A stretch of 64,000 nucleotides of DNA from NCBI RefSeq assembly GCF_013432195.1, contig NZ_JACCDB010000010.1, positions 43,386 through 107,385 on the forward strand, read 5' to 3'. How positions within the stretch are numbered: the stretch's first letter is position 1; every line of letters starts with the position of its first letter. Source of the stretch: Tepidicella baoligensis. GTDB lineage: Bacteria; Pseudomonadota; Gammaproteobacteria; Burkholderiales; Burkholderiaceae_C. Position numbers and translations under genes: made by a program. The notes under the pieces were generated by a model. It was not told the DNA's origin, did no database searches, and worked only from the letters and a program-made list of their open reading frames with translations. Of this stretch, positions 57,870-64,000 are shown piece after piece.

Positions 57870-58330
57870 GAGCGCCCCTCCTCCGTGGCATCGCCGCCAT
57901 CATCGGCTTCGCCCAGTGCCAGCAGCGCCAGTGCATAACCGGCCAGCGCCCCCCAGACACAGAGGTACACACCGATATCGAACAACAACACGGTAGAGAC
58001 GGCGAACTCGGTGAAGCCCAAGGGAATTTCGCCCCACCAGTGGGTCAGGAAGCTTTCCCCCGAGAAAAACGCGGGCATGCCGGACAAGGCACCGACACCC
58101 ACCCCGATAGCGGCCAGACGCACCGGCGAGCCCGTGGGCAAACGGCGGGCGGCGGCGTCACTGCCTTTGGCAATGGCCCAGAGCACCGAGGCACTCACCG
58201 CCACCAGCCCACCGATGAAGCCTCCGCCCGGTTCGTTATGGCCGCGCAGCAACACCCAGAGCGAGGCGGCCAGAATCACCCAGTACAGAGGGCCGGACAC
58301 CGATTCCAGAATCACGAGCCGTCTGTTCAT
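57866..58330 (-). CDS. mrpB: Mrp antiporter subunit B
   Basis: A 154-aa protein with four spans. The ILAASLWVLLRGHNEPGGGFIGGLVAVSASVLWAIA segment, with the GHNEPGGGF motif, is the MrpB signature. It starts at 58330, overlapping the mrpA stop by 4 bp. Confidence 0.94.
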   Translation of the reverse strand: MNRRLVILESVSGPLYWVILAASLWVLLRGHNEPGGGFIGGLVAVSASVLWAIAKGSDAAARRLPTGSPVRLAAIGVGVGALSGMPAFFSGESFLTHWWGEIPLGFTEFAVSTVLLFDIGVYLCVWGALAGYALALLALGEADDGGDATEEGRS

Positions 58331-60642
58331 GCATCACCTCTCTGATGGGTAGCGTCCAGTTTTTCGCGCCGCATATGCGCGCGCACCGCCTGCAGCAGAG
58401 GCAACGCGGCCAGGAAAGACAGCATGACCACGCTGATCTCGCCGAGCGTATCGAGCGCCCGGAAGTCCACGAGGATGACGTTGACCACGTTGCGGCCGTG
58501 CGCCTCGGGCACGCTTTTCTCGGCAAAGAACTGCGACAGCGCCGGATCGAAGGCCCCGCCCACGGCCACCAGCAGCCAGAGCGTGACCACCCCACCAAAG
58601 GCGATCGACACCGGCAGCGCCCAACGACTCGCGCTGGCATGTTCCAGCCCCTGCCCCATACCCCGTTGTTTGAGCTTGAGCAGCACCGAAGCCACCACGA
58701 TCACGAACACGGACTCGACCACGAACTGGGTGAACGCCACGTCGGGCGCCCCCACGTACATGAAGAACACCGCGCTGCCAAAACCCACCAGTCCAGAAGC
58801 CAGCAACAGGACCAGGCGGTCGCGCTGGAATACCGCCAGCAAGCCGCCGGCAGCAATGATGGCGCAGGCTCCCACGAAGCCGGCCGTGGGAGTGACCCAG
58901 TCGGGCCAGACCCACTGGTTCCAGCCCACCAGCAGGATGCCACCCATCAGGGCCGAGATGAACGCCAGCAGCAACACACCGTAACCCGGCAGGCTGCCAT
59001 GCTGCAGCGTGCGCGTACACATGGCAGACACCACAGGAATGCCTTTGATGAAACGGTCGTAGTTGGCCACCATGCCGATCTTGTCCAGCGGGCCGACGAG
59101 TCGATCGAACATCCGGTGCAACGGATCCCAATACCAGAAGATACCGGCTCCGATGACCAGGGTAGCGAGCAACGAAAGCAGCCCTGGGCCCAGCTCCAGC
59201 GCGAAGTGCACCGCCACCGCTTCGGCTCGGGGCGACATGGCCTGAGAGGCGACACCGACCAGCCAGTCGGCCATGAAGGGGAAAATACCCAACACGATGC
59301 CGATCGCGGCCAAAGCCAGCGGCGGCCCCACCAGGCACAGCCCGCCCTCGTGCGCCTCGGGCGTGTCGTTGTGACCTGGGTGACGCCAGAAAATCCGCAC
59401 CGCGGCCACACCGGCCACGGCCACGGCCACGGCACCGAAAATGGTGTTGGCCACTTTCACGATCTCCATCACGTCACCCATGGCTTTGGCCTCGGTGATG
59501 GCGTCTTTGACGATATAGCCGAAAGACAGTGGAACGCCCGCCATCGACAAGCCCGCCAGCAGCGCAGCCGCCGCCGTGAAAGGCATGGCATGACGCAAGT
59601 TGCCCAGCCGATCGATGACACGGGTACCGGTGCCGTGGTCTACATTGCCCGCCACGAAGAAGAGCGGCGCTTTGTACAGCGCATGGGCCAGCAGCAATGC
59701 GCCCACGGCCACGGCGGCACCCTTGCCGTCCATGCCCACCAGCATCACCAGCGTGCCCAGGGTGGCCACGGTGGACCAGGCCAGAATCCGTTTGAGATCG
59801 CGTTCGCGCAAGGCCAGCAACATGGCCCAAGCAGCAGTGATGGAGCCAATGGTCTGCAACGTCCATTGCCACAGGGTCCAGTCGCCAAAGCCAGGGTCGA
59901 GCCGGGCCACCAGATAGACCCCCAGCTTCACCATGGTCGCCGAGTGCAGGTAGGCCGACACCGGGGTGGGCGCCGACATCGCGTTGGGCAGCCAGAAATG
60001 GAAAGGGAACTGCGCGCTCTTGGTGAAGGCACCCAGCAGGATCAGCACCAAGGCCGTTGTCAGCGCCGGAGTGCGCTCGGTCTGGGGCAGCGCGGCAATG
60101 ATCTCCTGGATGGACAGCGTCCCCATCACCTGCCCCAGCAGGATGGCACCAGCCAGCAGTGCCAGACCCCCGGAGCCGGTGACGACCAAAGCCTGCTGAG
60201 CCGATTTGCGGCTGTTCGAGTCCTCGTGGTTGAAACCCACCAGCAGGAAAGAGACGAGGCTGGTCATCTCCCAGAACAGGAACAGCACGATGAGATTGTC
60301 TGCCGTGACACAGCCGATCATGGCAATCATGAACAGCGTCAGCAGGATGTAAAGCCGATTCTGCTGCGGGTGGCCCGCCAGGTAGCCCCCTGCATAAATG
60401 AACACGGCCGTACCCACGCCGGTGATCATGAGCAGCATGAGCAGCGACAGACCGTCGATATGGAAATTCAGATTGACGTCGATCGCCGGCACCCACGAGA
60501 CGGAAATGTCGGCAGGCAGGTGCACGGTGGTGGCGGTCCAGAGAACGGCCAGCAACGCCATCAGCGGAATCAGCACGAAGGCTGCCCGGGCGCCGAGGCT
60601 CATCGCATCGGCCGGGTGGTCGTGTGGGGGATGTAGGGCCAT
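58327..60642 (-). CDS. mrpA: Mrp antiporter subunit A
   Basis: A 771-aa polytopic protein, first of a complete mrpABCDEFG operon that exchanges cytoplasmic Na+ (or K+) for external protons. The N-terminal two-thirds are NuoL-like, with LFLFWEMTSLVSFLLVGF (helix-5 Glu), LLGAFTKSAQFPFHFWLPNAMSAPTPVSAYLHSATMVKLGVY (Lys/His channel residues) and LAHALYKAPLFFVAG. The C-terminal part carries the MrpA-specific DUF4040-like segment (GAPDVAFTQFVVESVFVIVVASVLLKL) and VNVILVDFRALDTLGEISVVML. It starts 53 bp after rmuC. The operon supports sodium and alkaline-pH homeostasis. Confidence 0.96.
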   Translation of the reverse strand: MALHPPHDHPADAMSLGARAAFVLIPLMALLAVLWTATTVHLPADISVSWVPAIDVNLNFHIDGLSLLMLLMITGVGTAVFIYAGGYLAGHPQQNRLYILLTLFMIAMIGCVTADNLIVLFLFWEMTSLVSFLLVGFNHEDSNSRKSAQQALVVTGSGGLALLAGAILLGQVMGTLSIQEIIAALPQTERTPALTTALVLILLGAFTKSAQFPFHFWLPNAMSAPTPVSAYLHSATMVKLGVYLVARLDPGFGDWTLWQWTLQTIGSITAAWAMLLALRERDLKRILAWSTVATLGTLVMLVGMDGKGAAVAVGALLLAHALYKAPLFFVAGNVDHGTGTRVIDRLGNLRHAMPFTAAAALLAGLSMAGVPLSFGYIVKDAITEAKAMGDVMEIVKVANTIFGAVAVAVAGVAAVRIFWRHPGHNDTPEAHEGGLCLVGPPLALAAIGIVLGIFPFMADWLVGVASQAMSPRAEAVAVHFALELGPGLLSLLATLVIGAGIFWYWDPLHRMFDRLVGPLDKIGMVANYDRFIKGIPVVSAMCTRTLQHGSLPGYGVLLLAFISALMGGILLVGWNQWVWPDWVTPTAGFVGACAIIAAGGLLAVFQRDRLVLLLASGLVGFGSAVFFMYVGAPDVAFTQFVVESVFVIVVASVLLKLKQRGMGQGLEHASASRWALPVSIAFGGVVTLWLLVAVGGAFDPALSQFFAEKSVPEAHGRNVVNVILVDFRALDTLGEISVVMLSFLAALPLLQAVRAHMRREKLDATHQRGDA

Positions 60643-60695
60643 GGGGTTGAGTGTAATTTTTTTTCTGTCGCGTTTTGCGGGGGCGCCCGCGCCAA

Positions 60696-62084
60696 TCAGG
60701 CGTCTTCGTAGCGATCCAGCGCGGGCAGGATGGTTCCCGCCTGCTCGGCGGGCAGGGCTTCGACCTGTTTGAGCGCACGGCCCATGGCCCGGCTGCGCAC
60801 CTCGGCGCTTTCCAGGCTGTTGAGCACGGTCTGCGTCTGGGTCTTGACCTTGGCGAGCACGTCACCGAACTTGCCAAACTCGGTCTTGACGGCACCCAGC
60901 ACTTGCCACACCTCGCTGGAGCGCTTCTCCAGGGCCAGGGTGCGAAACCCCATTTGCAAGGCATTGAGCATGGCCAGCAAGGTGGTGGGGCCGGCCAGCG
61001 TGACGCGGTGCTCCCGCTGCAGGGACTCGACCAGCCCCGGGCGACGCAGGACTTCGGCATACAGCCCCTCGGAAGGCAGGAACAGCAGCGCGAAATCCGT
61101 GGTGTGCGGCGGCTCCAGGTATTTCTCGGCAATGGACTTGGCATCCATCCGCACCCGAGCCTCCAGGGCTTTGGCCGCCGCCTCGGCGGCCACCGGGTCG
61201 GCCTGACGCTGGGCCTCCAGAAGGCGCTCGTAATCCTCGTTGGGGAATTTCGCGTCGATCGGCAGCCACACGGGCGAGCCATCGTCGTTTTTGCCGGGCA
61301 GTCGAATGGCGAAGTCCACCACGTTGCGGCTGCCGGGCCGGGTGGCCACCTGGGTGGCGTACTGCTCGGGCGTGAACACCTGCTCCAGCAGCGCCGCCAA
61401 CTGGGCTTCGCCGAACATGCCCCGGGTTTTCACATTGGTCAGCAGGTGTTTGAGGTCGCCCACGCCTGCAGCGAGGGTTTGCATCTCACCCAGACCCTTG
61501 TGCACCTGTTCCAGCCGTTGCGCCACGTGGGCAAAACTTTCGCTGAGACGGTTTTCGAGGGTTTTATGGAGCTTCTCGTCCACCGTGGCGCGCATCTCTT
61601 CGAGCTTGGCCGCGTTGCTCTGTTGGAGCTGTGCCAATTGAGATTCGAGGGTGGCGCGGACCTCGGCGAGTCGTCGCGCATTGGCTTCGCTCAACGCCTG
61701 AAGCTGCTGGGTCAGGGTATCGCCCAAGGAACCCCGCAACTGCACGAGTTGCTGGGCAAATGCATCGATCTGGGCATTCTGGGTGCGGAGGGCTTCTGCC
61801 CCTTGCTTGAGCAAGGCCTCCTGGAACGTGGACAGGGTTTGAGAGACCTCCTGCCGTTGTCCGCGTCCAGATTCGCTCAGCTCGCGGCGCAGCTCGCTTT
61901 CCAGCCGGTCGATGCGTTGCGCCAGGGCTTGCAAGAGATGCAGCATCTGCAGGCGTGCGGCCACCGCCTCGGGCGGCTCGGCCGGCACGGCACTCCGGGT
62001 TCTGGCCTGGTGCACCAGCCAGACGACGAGCAACAGTTGAACAATGGCCAGCAACACCAGCCACAGGTTGGGGAATTCGGTCAT
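60696..62084 (-). CDS. rmuC: DNA recombination protein RmuC
   Basis: A 462-aa protein with one N-terminal membrane anchor (LWLVLLAIVQLLLVVWLVHQA), a long coiled-coil region (about residues 35-230, rich in Q, L, E and R), and a C-terminal RmuC nuclease-like domain with RGMFGEAQLAALLEQVFTPEQY, FAIRLPGKNDDGSPVWLPIDAKFPNEDYERLL and LPSEGLYAEVLRRPGLV. The acidic and Lys residues of the PD-(D/E)xK-like core are present (IDAKFP). RmuC limits inversion at short inverted repeats. It precedes mrpA on the same strand. Confidence 0.95.
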   Translation of the reverse strand: MTEFPNLWLVLLAIVQLLLVVWLVHQARTRSAVPAEPPEAVAARLQMLHLLQALAQRIDRLESELRRELSESGRGQRQEVSQTLSTFQEALLKQGAEALRTQNAQIDAFAQQLVQLRGSLGDTLTQQLQALSEANARRLAEVRATLESQLAQLQQSNAAKLEEMRATVDEKLHKTLENRLSESFAHVAQRLEQVHKGLGEMQTLAAGVGDLKHLLTNVKTRGMFGEAQLAALLEQVFTPEQYATQVATRPGSRNVVDFAIRLPGKNDDGSPVWLPIDAKFPNEDYERLLEAQRQADPVAAEAAAKALEARVRMDAKSIAEKYLEPPHTTDFALLFLPSEGLYAEVLRRPGLVESLQREHRVTLAGPTTLLAMLNALQMGFRTLALEKRSSEVWQVLGAVKTEFGKFGDVLAKVKTQTQTVLNSLESAEVRSRAMGRALKQVEALPAEQAGTILPALDRYEDA

Positions 62085-62091
62085 CCCCCGA

Positions 62092-63099
62092 TTATGTGGC
62101 CGCTCGAGGGGCTCCCGCCTGGGGCTGCGGCGCGTTGACCGGGGTCAGGGCCTCGCCCCGGGTGAAGAAAGCGATCAGATTGTCGGCGGCCAGGTTGGCC
62201 ATGGCCAGGCGCGTGGCCAGCGTGGCGCTGGCAATGTGGGGGGTGAGCACGACGTTGGGCACCGTGAGCAAATCCGGGTGCACCTTCGGCTCGCCTTCGA
62301 AAACATCTAGCCCGGCGGCGGCGATGCGACGGTCACGCAAAGCCTGCGCCAGCGCCGCATCATCGACGATGCCACCGCGCGCGATATTGACCAGCGTGGC
62401 CGTGGGCTTCATCATGGCCAGTTCGGCCGCCCCGATGGCGTGGTGGTTCTGTGGCGTGTAGGGCAGCACCAGCACCAGGTGGTCGGCCTGCCGCAGCAGT
62501 TCCTCCTTGCTGACGTAGGTGGCCCGGCATTCGGCTTCGGTGGTCGGGTCCAGACGGGAGCGGTTGTGGTAGATCACCCGCATGCGGAAACCGTGTGCGC
62601 CCCGGCGGGCGATGCCTTGCCCGATCCGCCCCATACCCAAAATGCCCAGCGTGCTGCCATGCACGTCCTGGCCCGCAAAGAGGTCGTAGGCCCAGCGATC
62701 CCATCGCCCGGCACGCAAGAAATGCTCGCTCTCGACCATGCGGCGGGCGGCGGCCAGCAACAGGGCAAAGCCGAAATCGGCGGTGGTTTCGGTGAGCACA
62801 TCCGGGGTATTGGTGCCGACGACACCGGCTGCCGTCATGGCCGCCACGTCAAAATTGTTGAAGCCGACCGCCATGTTGGCGACGATGCGCAATTGGGGGC
62901 AGGCGCGAAGCAAGGTGGCATCGATGCGCTGGCTGCCGGTGGTGAGCACGCCGACCTTGCCCTGCAAACGCCGGATCAACTCATCGGGCGACCAATCCTC
63001 GTCGTGCCCGTTGTAACTGACCTCGAAGTGCTGGCGCAATCGCTCCAGCACCTCGGGGAAGATGGCTCGCGCCACCAGAATGGCGGGTCGCTGCTGCAT
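62092..63099 (-). CDS. D-2-hydroxyacid dehydrogenase (glyoxylate/hydroxypyruvate reductase-like)
   Basis: A 335-aa NAD(P)-dependent enzyme. The Rossmann motif is LGILGMGRIGQGIARRG (about residue 155), with catalytic Arg in NIARGGIVDDAAL, Glu in GLDVFEGEP and His in LTPHIASAT. N-terminal VGFNNFDVAAMTAAGVVGTNTPDVLTE is typical of glyoxylate/hydroxypyruvate reductases of the GhrB/GyaR group. ATG at 63099 (MQQRPAILVA) is chosen over the longer frame from 63318, which overlaps the nitroreductase gene. Likely cotranscribed with that gene (22-bp gap). Confidence 0.92.
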   Translation of the reverse strand: MQQRPAILVARAIFPEVLERLRQHFEVSYNGHDEDWSPDELIRRLQGKVGVLTTGSQRIDATLLRACPQLRIVANMAVGFNNFDVAAMTAAGVVGTNTPDVLTETTADFGFALLLAAARRMVESEHFLRAGRWDRWAYDLFAGQDVHGSTLGILGMGRIGQGIARRGAHGFRMRVIYHNRSRLDPTTEAECRATYVSKEELLRQADHLVLVLPYTPQNHHAIGAAELAMMKPTATLVNIARGGIVDDAALAQALRDRRIAAAGLDVFEGEPKVHPDLLTVPNVVLTPHIASATLATRLAMANLAADNLIAFFTRGEALTPVNAPQPQAGAPRAAT

Positions 63100-63121
63100 G
63101 GACTCAGGCGGTTGCGAAGGC

Positions 63122-63850
63122 TCATTCGAGCCAGGTGGTGAAATCCGCCACGGGTACACGCGGCGTATGGAAAGTGTTGACCTTGTCGGCTGGATCGGCA
63201 TACCCCAGCGACATGCCACACACCAGCATTTCATTGTCGCCCGCGCCGATGTGCGGCAGGATGATGTTAGCAAATCGGTTCCAGGCCGCCTGTGGACAGG
63301 TGTCCAGACCGCGGGCACGTGCTGCGACCATCAGGTTCTGCAAGAACATGCCGGTGTCCACCAGCGAGCCCCCGCCCATGATCTTGTCGATGGTCACCAT
63401 GATGCCCACCGGCGCATCGAAGAACCGGAAATTGCGCTGGTGCTGGGCATGCATCTTGTCCTTGTCGCCCTTGCCGATGCCCAGCAGGGCATACAGACTC
63501 CAACCGTTCTCGCGTCGGCGGTCGATGTAGGGACTGACCCATTGCTTGGGGTAATAGTCGTAGGCCTCCTGGTATTCGTCCGCGAGGGCCGGGTTGTCGC
63601 GCAGGGCATCGTGTGCCGCACAGACCTTGCGGACCAGTTCATCGCGGCTGCGGCCCTGCAACACATACACCTTCCAGGGTTGTGTGTTGGTGCCCGACGG
63701 CGCCCGGCTGGCCACCTCCAACACATGCGTGATCAGCTCGCGTGGCACCGGGTTCGGCAGAAAGGCGCGCACCGACATGCGGCCGGTGATGGCGGCGTCC
63801 ACGCTGGCAGGGTCCTGCACGGGGGGGCGTGCCACAGGGTTTTGAGTCAT
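63122..63850 (-). CDS. Nitroreductase family protein
   Basis: A 242-aa FMN-dependent oxidoreductase. The RMSVRAFLPNPVPRELITHVLEVASRAPSGTNTQPWKVYVLQG start holds the FMN-binding Arg-Ser-x-Arg and SGTNTQPW motifs; MGGGSLVDTGMFLQNLMVAARARGLDTCPQAAW and the late EMLVCGMSLGYADP are also typical. It probably reduces nitroaromatics or quinones; natural substrate unknown. ATG at 63850 has a GGAG site; an ATG at 63868 is possible. A perfect palindrome lies 25 bp upstream of 63850. Confidence 0.92.
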   Translation of the reverse strand: MTQNPVARPPVQDPASVDAAITGRMSVRAFLPNPVPRELITHVLEVASRAPSGTNTQPWKVYVLQGRSRDELVRKVCAAHDALRDNPALADEYQEAYDYYPKQWVSPYIDRRRENGWSLYALLGIGKGDKDKMHAQHQRNFRFFDAPVGIMVTIDKIMGGGSLVDTGMFLQNLMVAARARGLDTCPQAAWNRFANIILPHIGAGDNEMLVCGMSLGYADPADKVNTFHTPRVPVADFTTWLE

Positions 63851-63874
63851 GGGAGTCTCCGGTTGCATGTGACG

Positions 63875-63890
63875 TTGACGTAAACGTCAA
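63875..63890 (-). promoter_or_regulatory. Palindromic operator-like site upstream of the nitroreductase gene
   Basis: TTGACGT (63875-63881) and ACGTCAA (63884-63890) form a perfect 7-2-7 inverted repeat between the thioesterase stop and the nitroreductase start. The ACGT-centred form resembles operators of MerR-family LiuR-type regulators of acyl-CoA metabolism, which is a tentative match. Confidence 0.55.
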
Positions 63891-63916
63891 TTATGGCGAC
63901 GCCTGCGCCAGCCTGC

Positions 63917-64000
63917 TCAACACAGGCGCAGCAGCGCCTGGCGCAACGGCTGCGGCAACGGCACAGGGCGGCGCGTCTGCCGGTCCACATACACATGCAC
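63917..64000 (-). CDS. Acyl-CoA thioesterase (4HBT fold), C-terminal end, cut by window
   Basis: Only the last 27 residues are inside the window: VHVYVDRQTRRPVPLPQPL followed by a short tail ending in Cys, then TGA at 63917-63919. The VxVDRxTxRPVPLP pattern is the usual end of YbgC/FadM-like hot-dog thioesterases. Upstream sequence is needed for a firm call. It precedes the nitroreductase gene on the same strand. Confidence 0.65.
   Translation of the reverse strand: MHVYVDRQTRRPVPLPQPLRQALLRLC

Noticed and set aside
58345..60636. A 763-codon plus-strand open frame opposite mrpA
   Set aside because: It is fully antisense to a well-conserved antiporter gene and its translation is a low-complexity His/Gln/Arg/Gly mixture, a usual shadow of high-GC coding DNA.
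60675..62138. A 487-codon plus-strand frame opposite rmuC
   Set aside because: Mirror of the coiled-coil repeats of RmuC; no independent motif or ribosome site.

Overview
The window reads as a chromosomal segment of a high-GC betaproteobacterium of the order Burkholderiales, most likely Comamonadaceae or close to it. Grounds for this are the very GC-rich codon use, an EarP plus EF-P (Arg32) translation-rescue pair, a tonB-exbB-exbD-hemP iron locus, a dapA-bamC pair, a Bug-type binding protein, and a hupB / tRNA-Val / ppiD neighbourhood. Most of the window is ordinary core genome, densely packed in short operons with 4-base start/stop overlaps. Both ends cut a gene: a TgpA-like transglutaminase at the left and an acyl-CoA thioesterase at the right.

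Layout from left to right. 1-3583: transglutaminase end, lytic transglycosylase MltB, and a free-standing homologue of the carboxysomal carbonic anhydrase CsoSCA. 3658-7204: a TAXI-type TRAP transporter (binding protein, fused permease, DUF1850 protein). 7170-9588 (minus): alpha-E protein and circularly permuted ATP-grasp protein. 9766-11580: small proteins (VOC, YqaE/Pmp3, DUF2784, PsiE). 11596-19617: parE, AsmA, an MFS carrier, a 56-aa membrane ORF, a methyltransferase, dapA and bamC. 19683-22030 (minus): ahpC and ahpF. 22220-28680: a Fur-box-marked iron locus (siderophore receptor, PiuC dioxygenase, FMN hydroxy-acid oxidase, then a second Fur-type promoter with tonB, exbB, exbD, hemP), flanked by a GlcG/HbpS heme-binding-like gene. 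29224-34500: YccA, a lipoprotein, and the surE-pcm-nlpD-rlmD operon. 34604-38466: a quinone oxidoreductase, a TPP riboswitch with an SSS-family transporter, and a glutamine-synthetase-like enzyme.

The most distinctive region is 41266-47210. A 46-bp exact copy of the 3' end of tRNA-Val(TAC) lies at 41266-41311, and the intact tRNA-Val is at 47166-47241. Between them is a lower-GC block of about 5.9 kb with six genes in the order IclR regulator (divergent), TTT binding protein, Rieske oxygenase alpha, oxygenase beta, PdxA-like dehydrogenase, ferredoxin reductase. This is the gene order of the tphR-C-A2-A3-B-A1 terephthalate operons of Comamonas. It looks like a compact genomic island that entered the tRNA-Val 3' end and separated hupB/tRNA-Val from ppiD. 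No integrase gene and no TTT membrane subunits are present. The products would take up terephthalate (with membrane partners encoded elsewhere) and convert it through a cis-dihydrodiol to protocatechuate.

47261-64000: hupB, a tartrate/D-malate dehydrogenase-type enzyme, an EamA exporter, pgsA and uvrC on the minus strand; earP, efp and a LOG-family protein on the plus strand; then a complete seven-subunit Mrp Na+/H+ antiporter operon (mrpA-G), rmuC, a D-2-hydroxyacid dehydrogenase, a nitroreductase behind a perfect 7-2-7 palindrome, and the thioesterase end, all on the minus strand. I saw no CRISPR array, prophage, transposase or rRNA. All product calls come from reading motifs by eye; no database search was run.
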